Of a stretch of DNA of 58,343 nucleotides, positions 7,761-16,591 are shown one piece after another. The stretch's first letter is position 1; the number at the start of each line of letters is the position of its first letter. This stretch comes from Desulfococcus sp. 4484_241 (GTDB lineage Bacteria; Desulfobacterota; Desulfobacteria; Desulfobacterales; Desulfosudaceae): contig MZGQ01000007.1 in NCBI GenBank assembly GCA_002085115.1, forward strand, positions 1-58,343. The letters are read 5' to 3'. The translations under genes and the position numbers were made by a program. Below the pieces are notes generated by a model that was not told the origin of the DNA, did not search any database, and saw only the letters and a list, made by a program, of their open reading frames with translations.

Positions 7761-8939
7761 ATGGAAGAATGTGTAATTATCGATGGTGTAAGAACACCGA
7801 ACGGCAGGGCCCATGCTGAAAAGGGATGGTTCAGAAACAAGAGGCCTGATGAGCTCCTGACGGCTGTTTACGATGGGCTGTTTGAAAGGAACAAGGCTGT
7901 CAAGCCTGAAGATGTGGATGCGGTTTTTGTAGGCTGCGCCAACATCTCCGGCATGCAGAACGATATCGGCAGACTTGGCTGGCTTGCAGGCGGTTATCCC
8001 GAAAGCGTTCCCAGCAACACCATTACCAACCAGTGCCCGTCAGGAATGTCGGCCACAATGCACGCTGCCAGGGCCATCATGACAGGTGAGGCGGATATCA
8101 TGATCGCGGCCGGTGTGGAGGACATGGAAAAGGTCGCCATGGGCGCCAACATGGATTTTCCTCCAAGGCTGTTCAACCGCTACAACCTCCTGGAGTTCCC
8201 TATGGGCGCAACCGCGGAAAAGGTGGCCGAGCTGTATAACATATCCCGCGAGGATATGGAAAACATGGCCATATGGTCGAACAAGAAGGCCAAGGAGGCT
8301 CGTGACGCAGGAAAATTCAAAAACGAGATAATACCCGTCATGGGCGTCGACCAGGAAGGCAACGAGTTCCTGGTGGAGCATGACCAGTGGATTCGCGATA
8401 AGGTGGACCCGGAGAAGATGGCTACTATGAAATCACCGTTCAAGCCTGACGGTGTTGTCACAGCTGCCACTTCATCCCCGCTGACCCAGGGTGCCTGCTG
8501 TATGCTGCTGATGAGCAGGAAGAAAGCCGACGAACTTGGTCTTTCCTATACATACAAATACAACTATGGGGTTCTTGCCGGTTGCGATCCCACCATCATG
8601 GGAATGGCACCGGTTCCTTCAGTAAAGAAGCTGTTCGAGAGAACGGGCCTTGGCCCGGATGATATAGGGGCGATTGAACTCAACGAGGCGTTTGCCAGCC
8701 AGTCTCTTGCCTGCATCCGTGAGCTCAAGCTCGACAATGAAAACGCTCCGTTTGAAAAGGTGAACATGTGGGGCGGCGCTCTTGCCCTTGGCCATCCGCT
8801 GGGAGAGTCCGGCGCTCGTATTGTAATCACCCTGATGAACGTGATGAAAACCGAAGTTCCGGACGCCAAGTACGGCCTTGCTTCCCTGTGTGGTGCTTTT
8901 GGAAACGGTGGTGCCCTGCTTATTGAGAAGGTTTCATAG
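7761..8939 (+). CDS. Acetyl-CoA acyltransferase (thiolase)
   Basis: The 392-residue thiolase performs the last, chain-shortening step of beta-oxidation. The nucleophilic cysteine lies in TNQCPSGMSA (about residue 90), a variant of the usual N-R-x-C-S-S-G. The second half has NEAFASQSLACIREL, GHPLGESGARI and the C-terminal LCGAFGNGGALL with the second catalytic cysteine. I start at the ATG at 7761, preceded by GAGGAGA; the frame is open further upstream but that part overlaps the synthetase gene and lacks a ribosome site. It pairs with the acyl-CoA synthetase in one transcription unit ending at a strong terminator. Confidence 0.92.
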   Translation: MEECVIIDGVRTPNGRAHAEKGWFRNKRPDELLTAVYDGLFERNKAVKPEDVDAVFVGCANISGMQNDIGRLGWLAGGYPESVPSNTITNQCPSGMSATMHAARAIMTGEADIMIAAGVEDMEKVAMGANMDFPPRLFNRYNLLEFPMGATAEKVAELYNISREDMENMAIWSNKKAKEARDAGKFKNEIIPVMGVDQEGNEFLVEHDQWIRDKVDPEKMATMKSPFKPDGVVTAATSSPLTQGACCMLLMSRKKADELGLSYTYKYNYGVLAGCDPTIMGMAPVPSVKKLFERTGLGPDDIGAIELNEAFASQSLACIRELKLDNENAPFEKVNMWGGALALGHPLGESGARIVITLMNVMKTEVPDAKYGLASLCGAFGNGGALLIEKVS

Positions 8940-8963
8940 CAAGGTCCGGCGGGCTTTAAAATT

Positions 8964-9006
8964 AAAAACGGAATGCGGTGATATGTTGTCCGCATTCCGT
9001 TTTTTT
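8964..9006 (+). terminator. Rho-independent terminator after thiolase gene
   Basis: Arms AAAAACGGAATGCGG (8964-8978) and CCGCATTCCGTTTTT (8990-9004) pair fully around an 11-nt loop and end in a T-run. The A-tract on the left makes it symmetrical, so it could also act on the other strand. Confidence 0.9.
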
Positions 9007-9088
9007 ATTTTATCGCACTATCCGGTCTCATTGTTGTCCAAAACAAATCCCCAAACCACCTTTTTTGATTGATAAAAACTTGAATTTA

Positions 9089-9684
9089 GGCTCTTCGACG
9101 TTTCATGTGGATTTTTCAGTAAAATATTAATTGAAGCTGCGATCAAGTAAATCATGGTAATAAACATTGTAGTATTGCGGTATCCCCGAGCACGGGCTCT
9201 TGCGGCCTGGAAGAGGCTGTTGAGCCCTTCTATGCGGGCATTGCTGTGGCCGGAATTTCAGCGGGTCGCAATTTGGTTTTTGTGTCGTACAAGAATTTCT
9301 AACGCATTGAACATCGGTTCCAGGATCGGATCATGGTCAAGGGTAAAGCGGCTGCCTTTCCTGGACCACGGAACCTTGACACGTTTAACGCCATGCCCAT
9401 GGCACCGAACCCTCGGTACCTCGGCAGTAATATAGCAGTGATGTTGGGAAAAGTTCAGATGCCGCCAAGTCATCGTTTTGAAGTCATGGGCTTTGCATAG
9501 ACGGCCGCACACAGGATACGGAAACTTCGCACCTCTGTCGGCTTTAACAGTTAAGCGCAGCACATGGGGTTGTTTGTCCGTTTCCAGATTTTGGCCAATG
9601 ATTTTCCATGGTTCCTGCAAACCCAGACCAAGAGTCAGAATCTCGTTGCCATGCATGATATCAACCTCCTAACGTCGAGAACCC
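9089..9684. mobile_element. ISL3-family insertion sequence remnant with imperfect inverted repeats
   Basis: Left end GGCTCTTCGACGTTT (9089-9103) and right end AACGTCGAGAACCC (9671-9684) are imperfect inverted copies, matching in the CGACGTT core, with the GG(C/G)TCTT-type tips of ISL3 elements. They enclose one decayed transposase gene on the minus strand. At about 600 bp it is far shorter than an intact ISL3 element (about 1.3-1.6 kb). No 8-bp target duplication is evident. Confidence 0.65.
9105..9656 (-). pseudogene. ISL3-family transposase, internally deleted and stop-interrupted
   Basis: The N-terminal part has the zf-ISL3 region: VKADRGAKFPYPVCGRLCKA followed by MTWRHLNFSQHHCYI. After about 120 residues the sequence jumps straight to the C-terminal end of the family, MFNALEILVRHKNQIATR, then an in-frame TGA (about 9255-9257), then NSGHSNARIEGLNSLFQAAR and ARGYRNTTMFITMIYLIAA. 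The central catalytic DDE region is missing, and the N-terminal zinc-finger pattern has lost cysteines. It cannot encode an active enzyme. Confidence 0.8.
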
Positions 9685-10158
9685 GAAATTGGATTGAGGC
9701 AGCTCCGCGACGAAACATAGTCAGGCGGTAACCAGCCCGCGAATATCAGGGTGAGCAACCGTCGCAATACCGGTTCCGCCTCTTTGGACGCCTTGGGATC
9801 AATCCACGACAAGGACCGCTGCAAACAGTTGGAAGGTAAACCTGTCTTTTTCCTGACAACTGTCAACCATATCAGGTGCCCTGTTTTTTTGATTTTAGAG
9901 CTGGTGATAATAGATTCAAGCGGTTATAAATCGAAAAGGGCGTTTTGGAGGGCAGCAATGATCTACTGTTGTTTCTCAAGACAACTTTATCAAGAACCGA
10001 TTCTCGTGGATTTTGGGAAATAAAATAGCAATGGACGTAAAGCGATGGGGTGTGGTAAAAATATAGGGATAGATCGCAAAGTCGGTTTTTGCTGCCGGTT
10101 TCTCGTGGCGGGCTTATTCCCCGGGGTTGGGCTGAAAGGTTGAAAAAGGAGGCTGATT
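9685..10158. other. Intergenic region without recognised gene
   Basis: No reading frame here has a recognisable domain or a convincing ribosome site, and no strong terminator or repeat is visible. It separates the ISL3 remnant from argJ and probably holds the argJ promoter, which I could not locate. Confidence 0.4.
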
Positions 10159-11349
10159 TTGGATCGGGTGGTGTGCAAAGGGTATAAATGGAGCGGAGTT
10201 TACGCCGGGATAAAGGGCCGAAGGAAAAAGGATCTTGGCCTGATATTTTCGGAAAATCCTGCATCTGTTGCCGCTGTTTTTACAAAGAACCTGGTCAAGG
10301 CGGCGCCTGTGGTCCTCACTGCAAGGCGCGTTGTCAATGGCCTTTGCCACGCGGTTGTTGTAAACAGCGGTAATGCCAACTGTTGCACCGGCGAGGCCGG
10401 GATGCGTGACGCTGAAAGAATGACGCGCATTGTTGCCGATGCCTTGGGAGTGGATGAGGCTTTCGTGCTTGTCGCTTCGACCGGTGTTATAGGTGTTCCG
10501 CTCCCTGTTGAAGTGATAGAACGGGCGGTCCCGAACCTGGTTAAAAAGTTGTCCTACGGTTCCCTGCAGGACTTTGCGAAAAGCATAATGACCACCGACC
10601 GGTTTGCCAAGGTTGCGACCGTGCATGAGAAGATGCCGGGAGGTGAGGAGTTTACCATCTGCGCAGTTGCAAAGGGCGCGGGCATGATAAGACCTGACAT
10701 GGCGACCATGCTCTGTTTTGTTTGCACCGACCTGAAGGCGGATGCCGAATTCCTGTCAAAAGCGCTTGCTGTTGCAGTGGACAAATCATTCAACGCTATA
10801 ACCGTTGACGGGGATACAAGCACAAACGACACCGTGATTATCATGGCAAACGGAGCTGGCAAGGCCAGAATTTCAGGCGATGACGAGAAGAAGTGCTTCT
10901 GCAGGGCGCTTGACCGGACTCTTATGGATCTTGCCCGGCTTATGGTAAAAGACGGCGAGGGTGCGACAAAGCTGATAGACGTCCGTGTCCGTGGCGCATG
11001 TTCAGCGCCGGATGCCAGGCTTGTTGCTGATGCTGTGGCAAACTCAAGCCTTGTCAAGACCGCATTTTTTGGGGAGGATGCAAACTGGGGGCGGATCATG
11101 GCGGCCATAGGCAGGTCAGGCGCCAATATAATGCCTGAGTCCACAGATATATTTTTTGATGAGGTCCAGGTGGTTAGCAATGGGCTGGGATGCGGCCTGC
11201 CTGCGGAGGAAAAGGCCGGCCTTGTTTTAAAGAGGAATGAGATAACACTGCTTATCGACCTGAAGACAGGGGGGGCGGGAGAGGCACGGGTTCTCACCTG
11301 TGATCTTTCAACTGAATATGTAAAAATAAACTCCGATTACAGGTCGTGA
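10159..11349 (+). CDS. argJ: Bifunctional glutamate N-acetyltransferase / ornithine acetyltransferase
   Basis: The 396-residue product matches ArgJ, which transfers acetyl from N-acetylornithine to glutamate and can also start the arginine pathway from acetyl-CoA. Recognisable are AVFTKNLVKAAPV near the N-terminus, VVNSGNANCCTG, LVASTGVIGVPLPVEVI, TTDRFAK, and KGAGMIRPDMATMLCFVCTD (about residues 170-190). The latter holds the autoproteolysis Thr (MAT-M) that becomes the nucleophile of the beta chain. GEDANWGRIMAAIGRSG and a C-terminal CDLSTEYVKINSDYR complete the family pattern. The start is TTG at 10159, six nt after AAGGAGG. Processing into two chains is expected. Confidence 0.95.
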   Translation: MDRVVCKGYKWSGVYAGIKGRRKKDLGLIFSENPASVAAVFTKNLVKAAPVVLTARRVVNGLCHAVVVNSGNANCCTGEAGMRDAERMTRIVADALGVDEAFVLVASTGVIGVPLPVEVIERAVPNLVKKLSYGSLQDFAKSIMTTDRFAKVATVHEKMPGGEEFTICAVAKGAGMIRPDMATMLCFVCTDLKADAEFLSKALAVAVDKSFNAITVDGDTSTNDTVIIMANGAGKARISGDDEKKCFCRALDRTLMDLARLMVKDGEGATKLIDVRVRGACSAPDARLVADAVANSSLVKTAFFGEDANWGRIMAAIGRSGANIMPESTDIFFDEVQVVSNGLGCGLPAEEKAGLVLKRNEITLLIDLKTGGAGEARVLTCDLSTEYVKINSDYRS

Positions 11350-11394
11350 TGTCAGGAAGGTCAGATTTACCAGGCCCAGGCGGAGGGAGATGCC

Positions 11395-12090
11395 GTGCGC
11401 CTTCATAAATTTCTTTCAGCAGCAGGCGTTTGTTCGAGGCGGAGAGCCGAGTTCCATATAGCTGAAGGCAGGGTTGCGGTAAACGGCGAGATTGTTACCA
11501 GGCTGGGGACAAAGATCGATCCTGAAAAAGATGTCGTAACCTTCAACGGTGTCCGGGTTACCCTTGCCCAGCGCCCGGTCTACATAGCACTAAACAAGCC
11601 CCCCGGTTATGTTACAAGCTGTTTCCAGAAAGGGGAAACAACCGTACTGGATCTTGTGGATGTGGAGTCGCGGGTCTATCCTGTGGGTCGGCTGGACAAA
11701 GACTCGTGCGGCTTGATTTTGCTTACAAATGACGGTTCCCTGCACCAGCGCTTGTCACATCCTTCATTCGGTCATGAAAAGGAGTATGATGTTACAACGG
11801 CAGCGCCCCTGTCAGACAGGGACCTTAACAGGATGAGATCCGGAATAATGATTCTTGGAAGGAAAACAAGGCCTGCACGGGTAAAGCGTATTGCAGACAA
11901 CCGGTTCCTGATCACCCTGAAGGAGGGCCGTAACCGCCAGATCCGCAGGATGGTGGAGGTGCTTGGCAACCGGGTGGTTCTGCTAAGAAGAATTCGTGTG
12001 GCAAACATCGGCATAGGGAATCTGCCGGAGGGAAAGTGGCGCTATCTTACAGGGAAAGAGATAAAGAAACTTCTGTCAGGGCTCAGATGA
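11395..12090 (+). CDS. RsuA/RluB-family rRNA pseudouridine synthase
   Basis: The 231-residue product begins with an S4 RNA-binding domain (MRLHKFLSAAGVCSRRRAEFHIAEG, residues 1-60). It continues with the pseudouridine synthase core: GRLDKDSCGLILLTNDG (about residue 100) carries the catalytic Asp, and LKEGRNRQIRRMVEVLG is the C-terminal family motif. It would isomerise a uridine in ribosomal RNA; RluB or RsuA type cannot be decided safely. The start is GTG at 11395 with a purine-rich GGAGGGAG upstream. It lies 45 nt after argJ, possibly co-transcribed. Confidence 0.9.
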   Translation: MRLHKFLSAAGVCSRRRAEFHIAEGRVAVNGEIVTRLGTKIDPEKDVVTFNGVRVTLAQRPVYIALNKPPGYVTSCFQKGETTVLDLVDVESRVYPVGRLDKDSCGLILLTNDGSLHQRLSHPSFGHEKEYDVTTAAPLSDRDLNRMRSGIMILGRKTRPARVKRIADNRFLITLKEGRNRQIRRMVEVLGNRVVLLRRIRVANIGIGNLPEGKWRYLTGKEIKKLLSGLR

Positions 12091-12191
12091 AACGGCCCTT
12101 TGAAACCTTTGTGCAATCTGGAATTTTTAACATTCAAACAGCAAGACGTATCGGGCTTTTAATACAGGCTCTTTAAAACCGGAGGCGGTTT

Positions 12192-13337
12192 TTGAACGAT
12201 TTCCCAGTATGGGCAGAGATAGACCTGAAAGCGGTTGCGCACAATGTTGCGCAGGTGAAGTCGCTGCTTGGGCCACAATGCACCCTGATGGCCGTGGTAA
12301 AGGCCGATGCATACGGGCACGGCATGTCTGAGGTTGCGGCAGCGGCCTTGGAAAACGGGGCATCGGCCCTTGGGGTTGCGCGTCTTTGTGAGGCCGTTGA
12401 ACTTAGGGCAAGGGGGGTGGATGCCCCTGTCCTTGTACTTGGCTATACTCCGCCGTCCATGTGCGGTGAAATAGTTAAAAACAACTGTGACCAGACCGTT
12501 TGTTCCTACAGCGACGCGTTGGCATTGTCCCGGGCCGCACAGTCCTTGCAGATGAGCGTTCGGGTACATGTAAAGATCGATACCGGCATGGGGAGGCTCG
12601 GGATTGATGCAAACGGCCCGGGCTCGGCAAACATATCAGAAGCAATAGACAAGGCCCTGGCAATCATCAGGCTGCCAGGCCTCAAAGTTACGGGAATTTA
12701 TACCCATTTTGCTTCATCAGACAGCAGTGACAAATCCTATACGCGTTTGCAGTTTGAAAGGTTTATGCGTGTCATAGATGGGGTTGGCGCAGGCGGAGCA
12801 CCGGCACTGGTAAGGCATGCGGCAAACAGCGCAGCTATTATCAACATGCCTGAAACGCATCTTGACATGGTGCGCGCAGGCATATCTCTCTACGGGCTTT
12901 ATCCATCGGCCGGGGTTGACCGGGGCAGGGTTGATCTAAAGCCGGCCATGTCTTTCAAATCACGCATAGTACAGGTAAAGAGCGTGCCTGCCGGTTACAG
13001 GATCAGCTACGGGTCCACCTATGAGACAAGCAAACCCACCACGTTGGGTGTTGTTTCAGTGGGGTATGCCGATGGCTACAGCAGGCTGCTTTCCTCAAAG
13101 GGGCAGATGCTTGTAAGAGGGAGGCGTGCACCTGTCGTGGGACGGGTCTGCATGGATCTTACCGTGCTTGATGTCAGCGGTGTCGATGGTGTGTCTGTCG
13201 GAGACGAAGTGGTGATATTCGGGACGCAGGACGGACAAGCCATAGCTGTTGATGAGATAGCGTCGATGCTTGGAACGATAAACTACGAGGTTGTGTCCTC
13301 AATCACTCACCGGGTGCCAAGGGTCTATATTTATTAA
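12192..13337 (+). CDS. alr: Alanine racemase
   Basis: The 381-residue PLP enzyme converts L- to D-alanine for peptidoglycan. The PLP lysine lies in MAVVKADAYGHG (about residue 38) and the HIDTGMGRLG-type motif appears as HVKIDTGMGRLGI. RAGISLYGL follows, and the catalytic Tyr of the partner face lies in ISYGSTY near residue 275. VGYADGYSR and GRVCMDLTVLDV are further family motifs. The start is TTG at 12192, with GGAGGCGG upstream. The 3' end overlaps the convergent RHH gene by 4 bp. Confidence 0.95.
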   Translation: MNDFPVWAEIDLKAVAHNVAQVKSLLGPQCTLMAVVKADAYGHGMSEVAAAALENGASALGVARLCEAVELRARGVDAPVLVLGYTPPSMCGEIVKNNCDQTVCSYSDALALSRAAQSLQMSVRVHVKIDTGMGRLGIDANGPGSANISEAIDKALAIIRLPGLKVTGIYTHFASSDSSDKSYTRLQFERFMRVIDGVGAGGAPALVRHAANSAAIINMPETHLDMVRAGISLYGLYPSAGVDRGRVDLKPAMSFKSRIVQVKSVPAGYRISYGSTYETSKPTTLGVVSVGYADGYSRLLSSKGQMLVRGRRAPVVGRVCMDLTVLDVSGVDGVSVGDEVVIFGTQDGQAIAVDEIASMLGTINYEVVSSITHRVPRVYIY

Positions 13338-13819
13338 AGCTTGTCCCTGATCTCCTGCCAGAACTCGGAGACCCCCTCCTTCCAGCCGCTGATATATGTC
13401 TTTGCAAACTCGTTGAGACATAAAGAGTCGCTTCCCACGGCATAATCCATTATGTCGTCCTTTTCTATGACCTGTCTGAAATAATCGCCAAGCACCCTGT
13501 CTTTTGTCGGGTTGTCGCCCGGCACCCAGTGCAGTGCGTATTGAAGGTCGTCGTAATGCGCACTTTTGGCCCATTTCAGACCGTCCTTGCGCCCTACGTC
13601 ATAATAGTTGTTTTCAGATTGCGCCTTTTCCTCCCTCAGCCGTTCTATGATGGCCGATTGATCCAGTTCCTGCCTGATTCGGGTCTGGAAATCCTCCTTT
13701 TTCTGGATAAGGGTGGATACAGCCTTCTGGAAGACATTGGAAAAGTTAAGCGAGTCGCGCCACTTTGACATCTTCTCGTAAAGGTCGTCAGGAACGCTTA
13801 TGGTGATCTTTTTTGCCAT
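13334..13819 (-). CDS. Ribbon-helix-helix DNA-binding protein with long C-terminal extension
   Basis: The 161-residue product starts with a CopG/Arc-like ribbon-helix-helix: the beta strand KKITISVPDDLYEKM (residues 3-17), then WRDSLNFSNVFQKAVSTLI. A coiled-coil-like stretch follows (about residues 40-75, IQKKEDFQTRIRQELDQSAI). A distinct C-terminal domain, rich in Tyr, Trp and Asp, includes DGLKWAKSAHYDDLQYALHW and ISGWKEGVSEFWQEI; I do not recognise it. RHH proteins often repress themselves or act as antitoxins, but there is no adjacent toxin gene. An AT-rich inverted repeat directly upstream (13837-13876) is a plausible autoregulatory operator. Confidence 0.7.
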   Translation of the reverse strand: MAKKITISVPDDLYEKMSKWRDSLNFSNVFQKAVSTLIQKKEDFQTRIRQELDQSAIIERLREEKAQSENNYYDVGRKDGLKWAKSAHYDDLQYALHWVPGDNPTKDRVLGDYFRQVIEKDDIMDYAVGSDSLCLNEFAKTYISGWKEGVSEFWQEIRDKL

Positions 13820-13836
13820 GGCCCACCTCCACTGTT

Positions 13837-13876
13837 ACGTATATTTATATAAAAACGTATCATATATATAAATACG
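13837..13876 (-). promoter_or_regulatory. AT-rich inverted repeat upstream of RHH gene
   Basis: ACGTATATTTATATA (13837-13851) and TATATATAAATACGT (13862-13876) are imperfect inverted copies with an ACGTATC element between them. They sit 18 bp in front of the RHH start, where RHH repressors typically bind tandem half-sites. The region also provides AT-rich promoter-like sequence. Function is inferred from place and symmetry. Confidence 0.45.
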
Positions 13877-14103
13877 TGTCAATGCATTTTGTAAGTATTG
13901 GAATGTAGTGCCATAATTTAAAAAAATGCTTGTTTGAAAGCTTCACATCAGAGAACGTCCACTTTGTAGTGCCACTTGAGAAAAATATGGCGTATAACAG
14001 ATTGATTTTACAGCTTTTTTTAAAACCGCCTGTTAAACTTGGGTTGGAAAAGGTATACAGGGGGATAGTGAAACATTCCGAGAACCGCTGACCACTTGAC
14101 CGT

Positions 14104-15840
14104 TTATGGATGGACACCAAACCGGCCGGGTGTAACTCCATGCTTGATAATGACTTCCAGGTTTTCTCTTGCCGTTTTATAATCGGGATCTATCCTGATG
14201 GCCTCTTTCAGATGAAAGACAGCTTCCTGTATTTCTCCCTTTTTGAGTAGCGCTATGGCCAGATTATTATGTGTCTGAACAAGATATGGGCTGATTTTAA
14301 GGGCAAGGCGGTAATATTTTATGGCATTATCCAGTTCTCCCCTGTTTGCCAGAAAATCAGCAAAACCATGGTAGGCAAAAACGTAGTCAGGGGCCAGGTT
14401 GATGGCTTTTTTGTAATGATTACGTGCGGCATCATCCATGTTGTTTTGTGCAAGAGCATTTGCCAGCATGGTGTGCGCTGCCGCGCTGTTTGGGGTTATC
14501 TTTACGAGTTGTCGGTAATTGTCTATTGCGGCCCGGATATCCCCGTTTTCCAGGAACGCATCCCCGAGATTCGCACGAGCTCTTATATTGTCCGGGAATA
14601 ACGATATAGCATGACTAAAGACAGTGATGCTGTTTTTCCAATATTTTGTCTGCAAGTATGAAAGATGGATGAGTAAGGATATTATAAGTACTGCTGCTGC
14701 CCATACCAATGGTTTTAAACCTTTTGCAACAGTCGCCATGGCGCTTATTCCGAATGAAAAGATTATGCATACACCGATAAGCGGTATGTAGAAGTAGCGG
14801 TCCTCGGCGGGCCTGCCGGATAAAGACACCATTAGAATAGCGGGTGACAATGATGTGATAAACCAGAGCCATCCCGTAATTATATATTTATGGGAACGCC
14901 TCGCTTTAAAGGACAGCAGGCAGGAGACAAATATCATCATTATGATAATAACCGCTTTCCATAAAGGAGCTTCGGGGGGCTGTGGTTGACATATGGTCAG
15001 CCCGGTGGGCCATATAATTTTTGCCAGGTGGTTGGCAAGATGTACTACTGCGCCGGGATGGAAACCGGGTAGTACATGTTCGGATTGCTGATGTTTCATG
15101 CCAAGAAGGAATCTGCTCGTCAGCAGGTAAAGGATAACAAGGACTGCCAATGGTAGCTTTTCAAGAATCAGGCTGTAGATTTTGAATTTATGATCATCCC
15201 TCGTAATTGTGTTTGACGGCGTTGTAGCTGCCAGCCTTTGAAAGGGCCAGTAGTCAAAAAGCAACAACAGTAAAGGTGCTATTGCAATCGTGGGTTTGCA
15301 TAATATTCCAAGTGAGAAAGGGGGTATCATAAGAAGATATCGTTTCAGCGTGGGACGTTTTATATAATAAAGATAACAAAGAAACATGAGCATCAGGAAA
15401 AAGCAAGTCAGTAATCCGTTTAATCCCGACAGCCAGCAGACCGGTTCAACATTAAGTGGATGGACTGTGAACAGGATGGCGCACAATCCACTTTCGTAAA
15501 CCATTCCCGTTGAAAACCGAAGCAGGAGGAACAGCATAATGGAATTGGCCAGGTGCCAAAAAAGGGAATAAAGGTGTAATTTGCCGATATCATTTCCGGC
15601 CATTGACCATTGAATAATTCGTACCACAGCAGGGAAGGTGGACAGGTATGGCACATAGCCAAACGATCTGGAAGCGGCCCTCTCAATATTTTCTAAGGGA
15701 GCCCCATTTCTCAGGCTGGGGTCCAAAAAGCTAGGGTCATCATAAAGGATATAGCTGTGATCTTTTGTTTGATAATAGATAGTCAGGCATACGGTGGAGA
15801 TAAGCAGGCATATCAATATGTCAGCAAGATGTTTGCGCAT
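14104..15840 (-). CDS. Polytopic membrane protein with C-terminal TPR repeats
   Basis: From the ATG at 15838-15840 the product has 578 residues. It begins with a membrane segment (LADILICLLISTVCLTIYY) and the motif HSYILYDDPSFLD, the luminal D-D motif seen in GT-C-like TMTC-type proteins. About ten hydrophobic segments follow, including VHPLNVEPVCWLSG. The C-terminal 200 residues are tandem TPRs: ARANLGDAFLENGDIRAAID, AAAHTMLANALAQNNMDDAA, VFAYHGFADFLANRGELDNA and VQTHNNLAIALLKKGEIQEA. Such proteins may glycosylate or scaffold proteins at the membrane; the function here is unknown. The frame is open to 16086, but the extra 82 codons are largely transposase-derived (see 15997-16478) and I exclude them. 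Confidence 0.75.
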   Translation of the reverse strand: MRKHLADILICLLISTVCLTIYYQTKDHSYILYDDPSFLDPSLRNGAPLENIERAASRSFGYVPYLSTFPAVVRIIQWSMAGNDIGKLHLYSLFWHLANSIMLFLLLRFSTGMVYESGLCAILFTVHPLNVEPVCWLSGLNGLLTCFFLMLMFLCYLYYIKRPTLKRYLLMIPPFSLGILCKPTIAIAPLLLLLFDYWPFQRLAATTPSNTITRDDHKFKIYSLILEKLPLAVLVILYLLTSRFLLGMKHQQSEHVLPGFHPGAVVHLANHLAKIIWPTGLTICQPQPPEAPLWKAVIIIMMIFVSCLLSFKARRSHKYIITGWLWFITSLSPAILMVSLSGRPAEDRYFYIPLIGVCIIFSFGISAMATVAKGLKPLVWAAAVLIISLLIHLSYLQTKYWKNSITVFSHAISLFPDNIRARANLGDAFLENGDIRAAIDNYRQLVKITPNSAAAHTMLANALAQNNMDDAARNHYKKAINLAPDYVFAYHGFADFLANRGELDNAIKYYRLALKISPYLVQTHNNLAIALLKKGEIQEAVFHLKEAIRIDPDYKTARENLEVIIKHGVTPGRFGVHP

Positions 15841-15996
15841 AGGGACGGTCGCTCCGGGATGGCTGATCAGGTTTCGGAAAACCGTGAGCAAAGAATGAAT
15901 TAAATAGTCGATACTGAAAAATCCGGTTACGACAAAGGTAAAGAGCATCTTGTTTCCAGGCAAGGACACAGGACCGGCCAAAAATAAGGCGCAAAC

Positions 15997-16478
15997 GGCG
16001 CTCAGGATAGCATTTACCCGGTCGCCTTCAACTCCTTTAAGGATGTTGCGGTTCATTCTGTCTGTAGTTTTTTTTAAAGTAGCCAATGCCTGGTTCCACT
16101 GCCGCCCGCCTTTTCATCCGGCGTCACAAGGTCTTTGCTGTTATGCCTCGTCTGCGTTTGTCTGCGTAGACTTCAATGCCTCCGTCATAGCCATGGCCAC
16201 GATAACCCATATCCACAAGAGCATGCTCAGGCGATCCGGCCAGGTAGCTTATCTGATCAGGCGCGTCCGACAGGGTGTGCCCGGCATAAGGATTACCATG
16301 GAATGCTTTGGCCGCCGTTATCGCTGCAACAGGTCGCGCCGAACAATTTTTCCATTTGCTGCCAGTCCACTACTTTCGATAGTTTCACCAAACTGTGATT
16401 GAGATCTATGGCTCGTTCCAGCTCTATCTGGAGCAAATTACACTGCCTGCCAGTCACCGGAGATCTTTTTGGTTCCAT
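15997..16478 (-). pseudogene. IS5-family transposase remnant
   Basis: From the ATG at 16478, MEPKRSPVTGRQCNLLQIEL and LNHSLVKLSKVVDWQQMEKLFG match the N-terminus of IS5-type transposases. The frame then breaks. Further minus-strand segments match the C-terminal half: GNPYAGHTLSDAPDQISYLAG, VDMGYRGHGYDGG, a stop, AAVEPGIGYFKKN and, in another frame, DRMNRNILKGVEGDRVNAIL (16057-15998). The central part of the catalytic domain is deleted, and at least one stop and one frameshift at an A-rich run are present. The last segment is read in frame with the downstream TPR gene, giving an artificial-looking fused reading frame. Confidence 0.75.
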
Positions 16479-16591
16479 ATGAATTATTTGCAAGAAAATG
16501 GTTGTTGGTTGCCTTAACCCTGGGATTTTTAATTCTAATTCTATATGATTACCAAATAATTTCAATAAGAAAAACGGTTTTTCAGAGGCGA

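Noticed and set aside
9669-9866. A 65-codon minus-strand frame next to the ISL3 remnant
   Set aside because: No domain, no ribosome site, and it begins within the right inverted repeat region.
15841-16086. N-terminal extension of the TPR protein
   Set aside because: Largely IS5 transposase-derived sequence; the family-like N-terminus begins at the ATG at 15838-15840.
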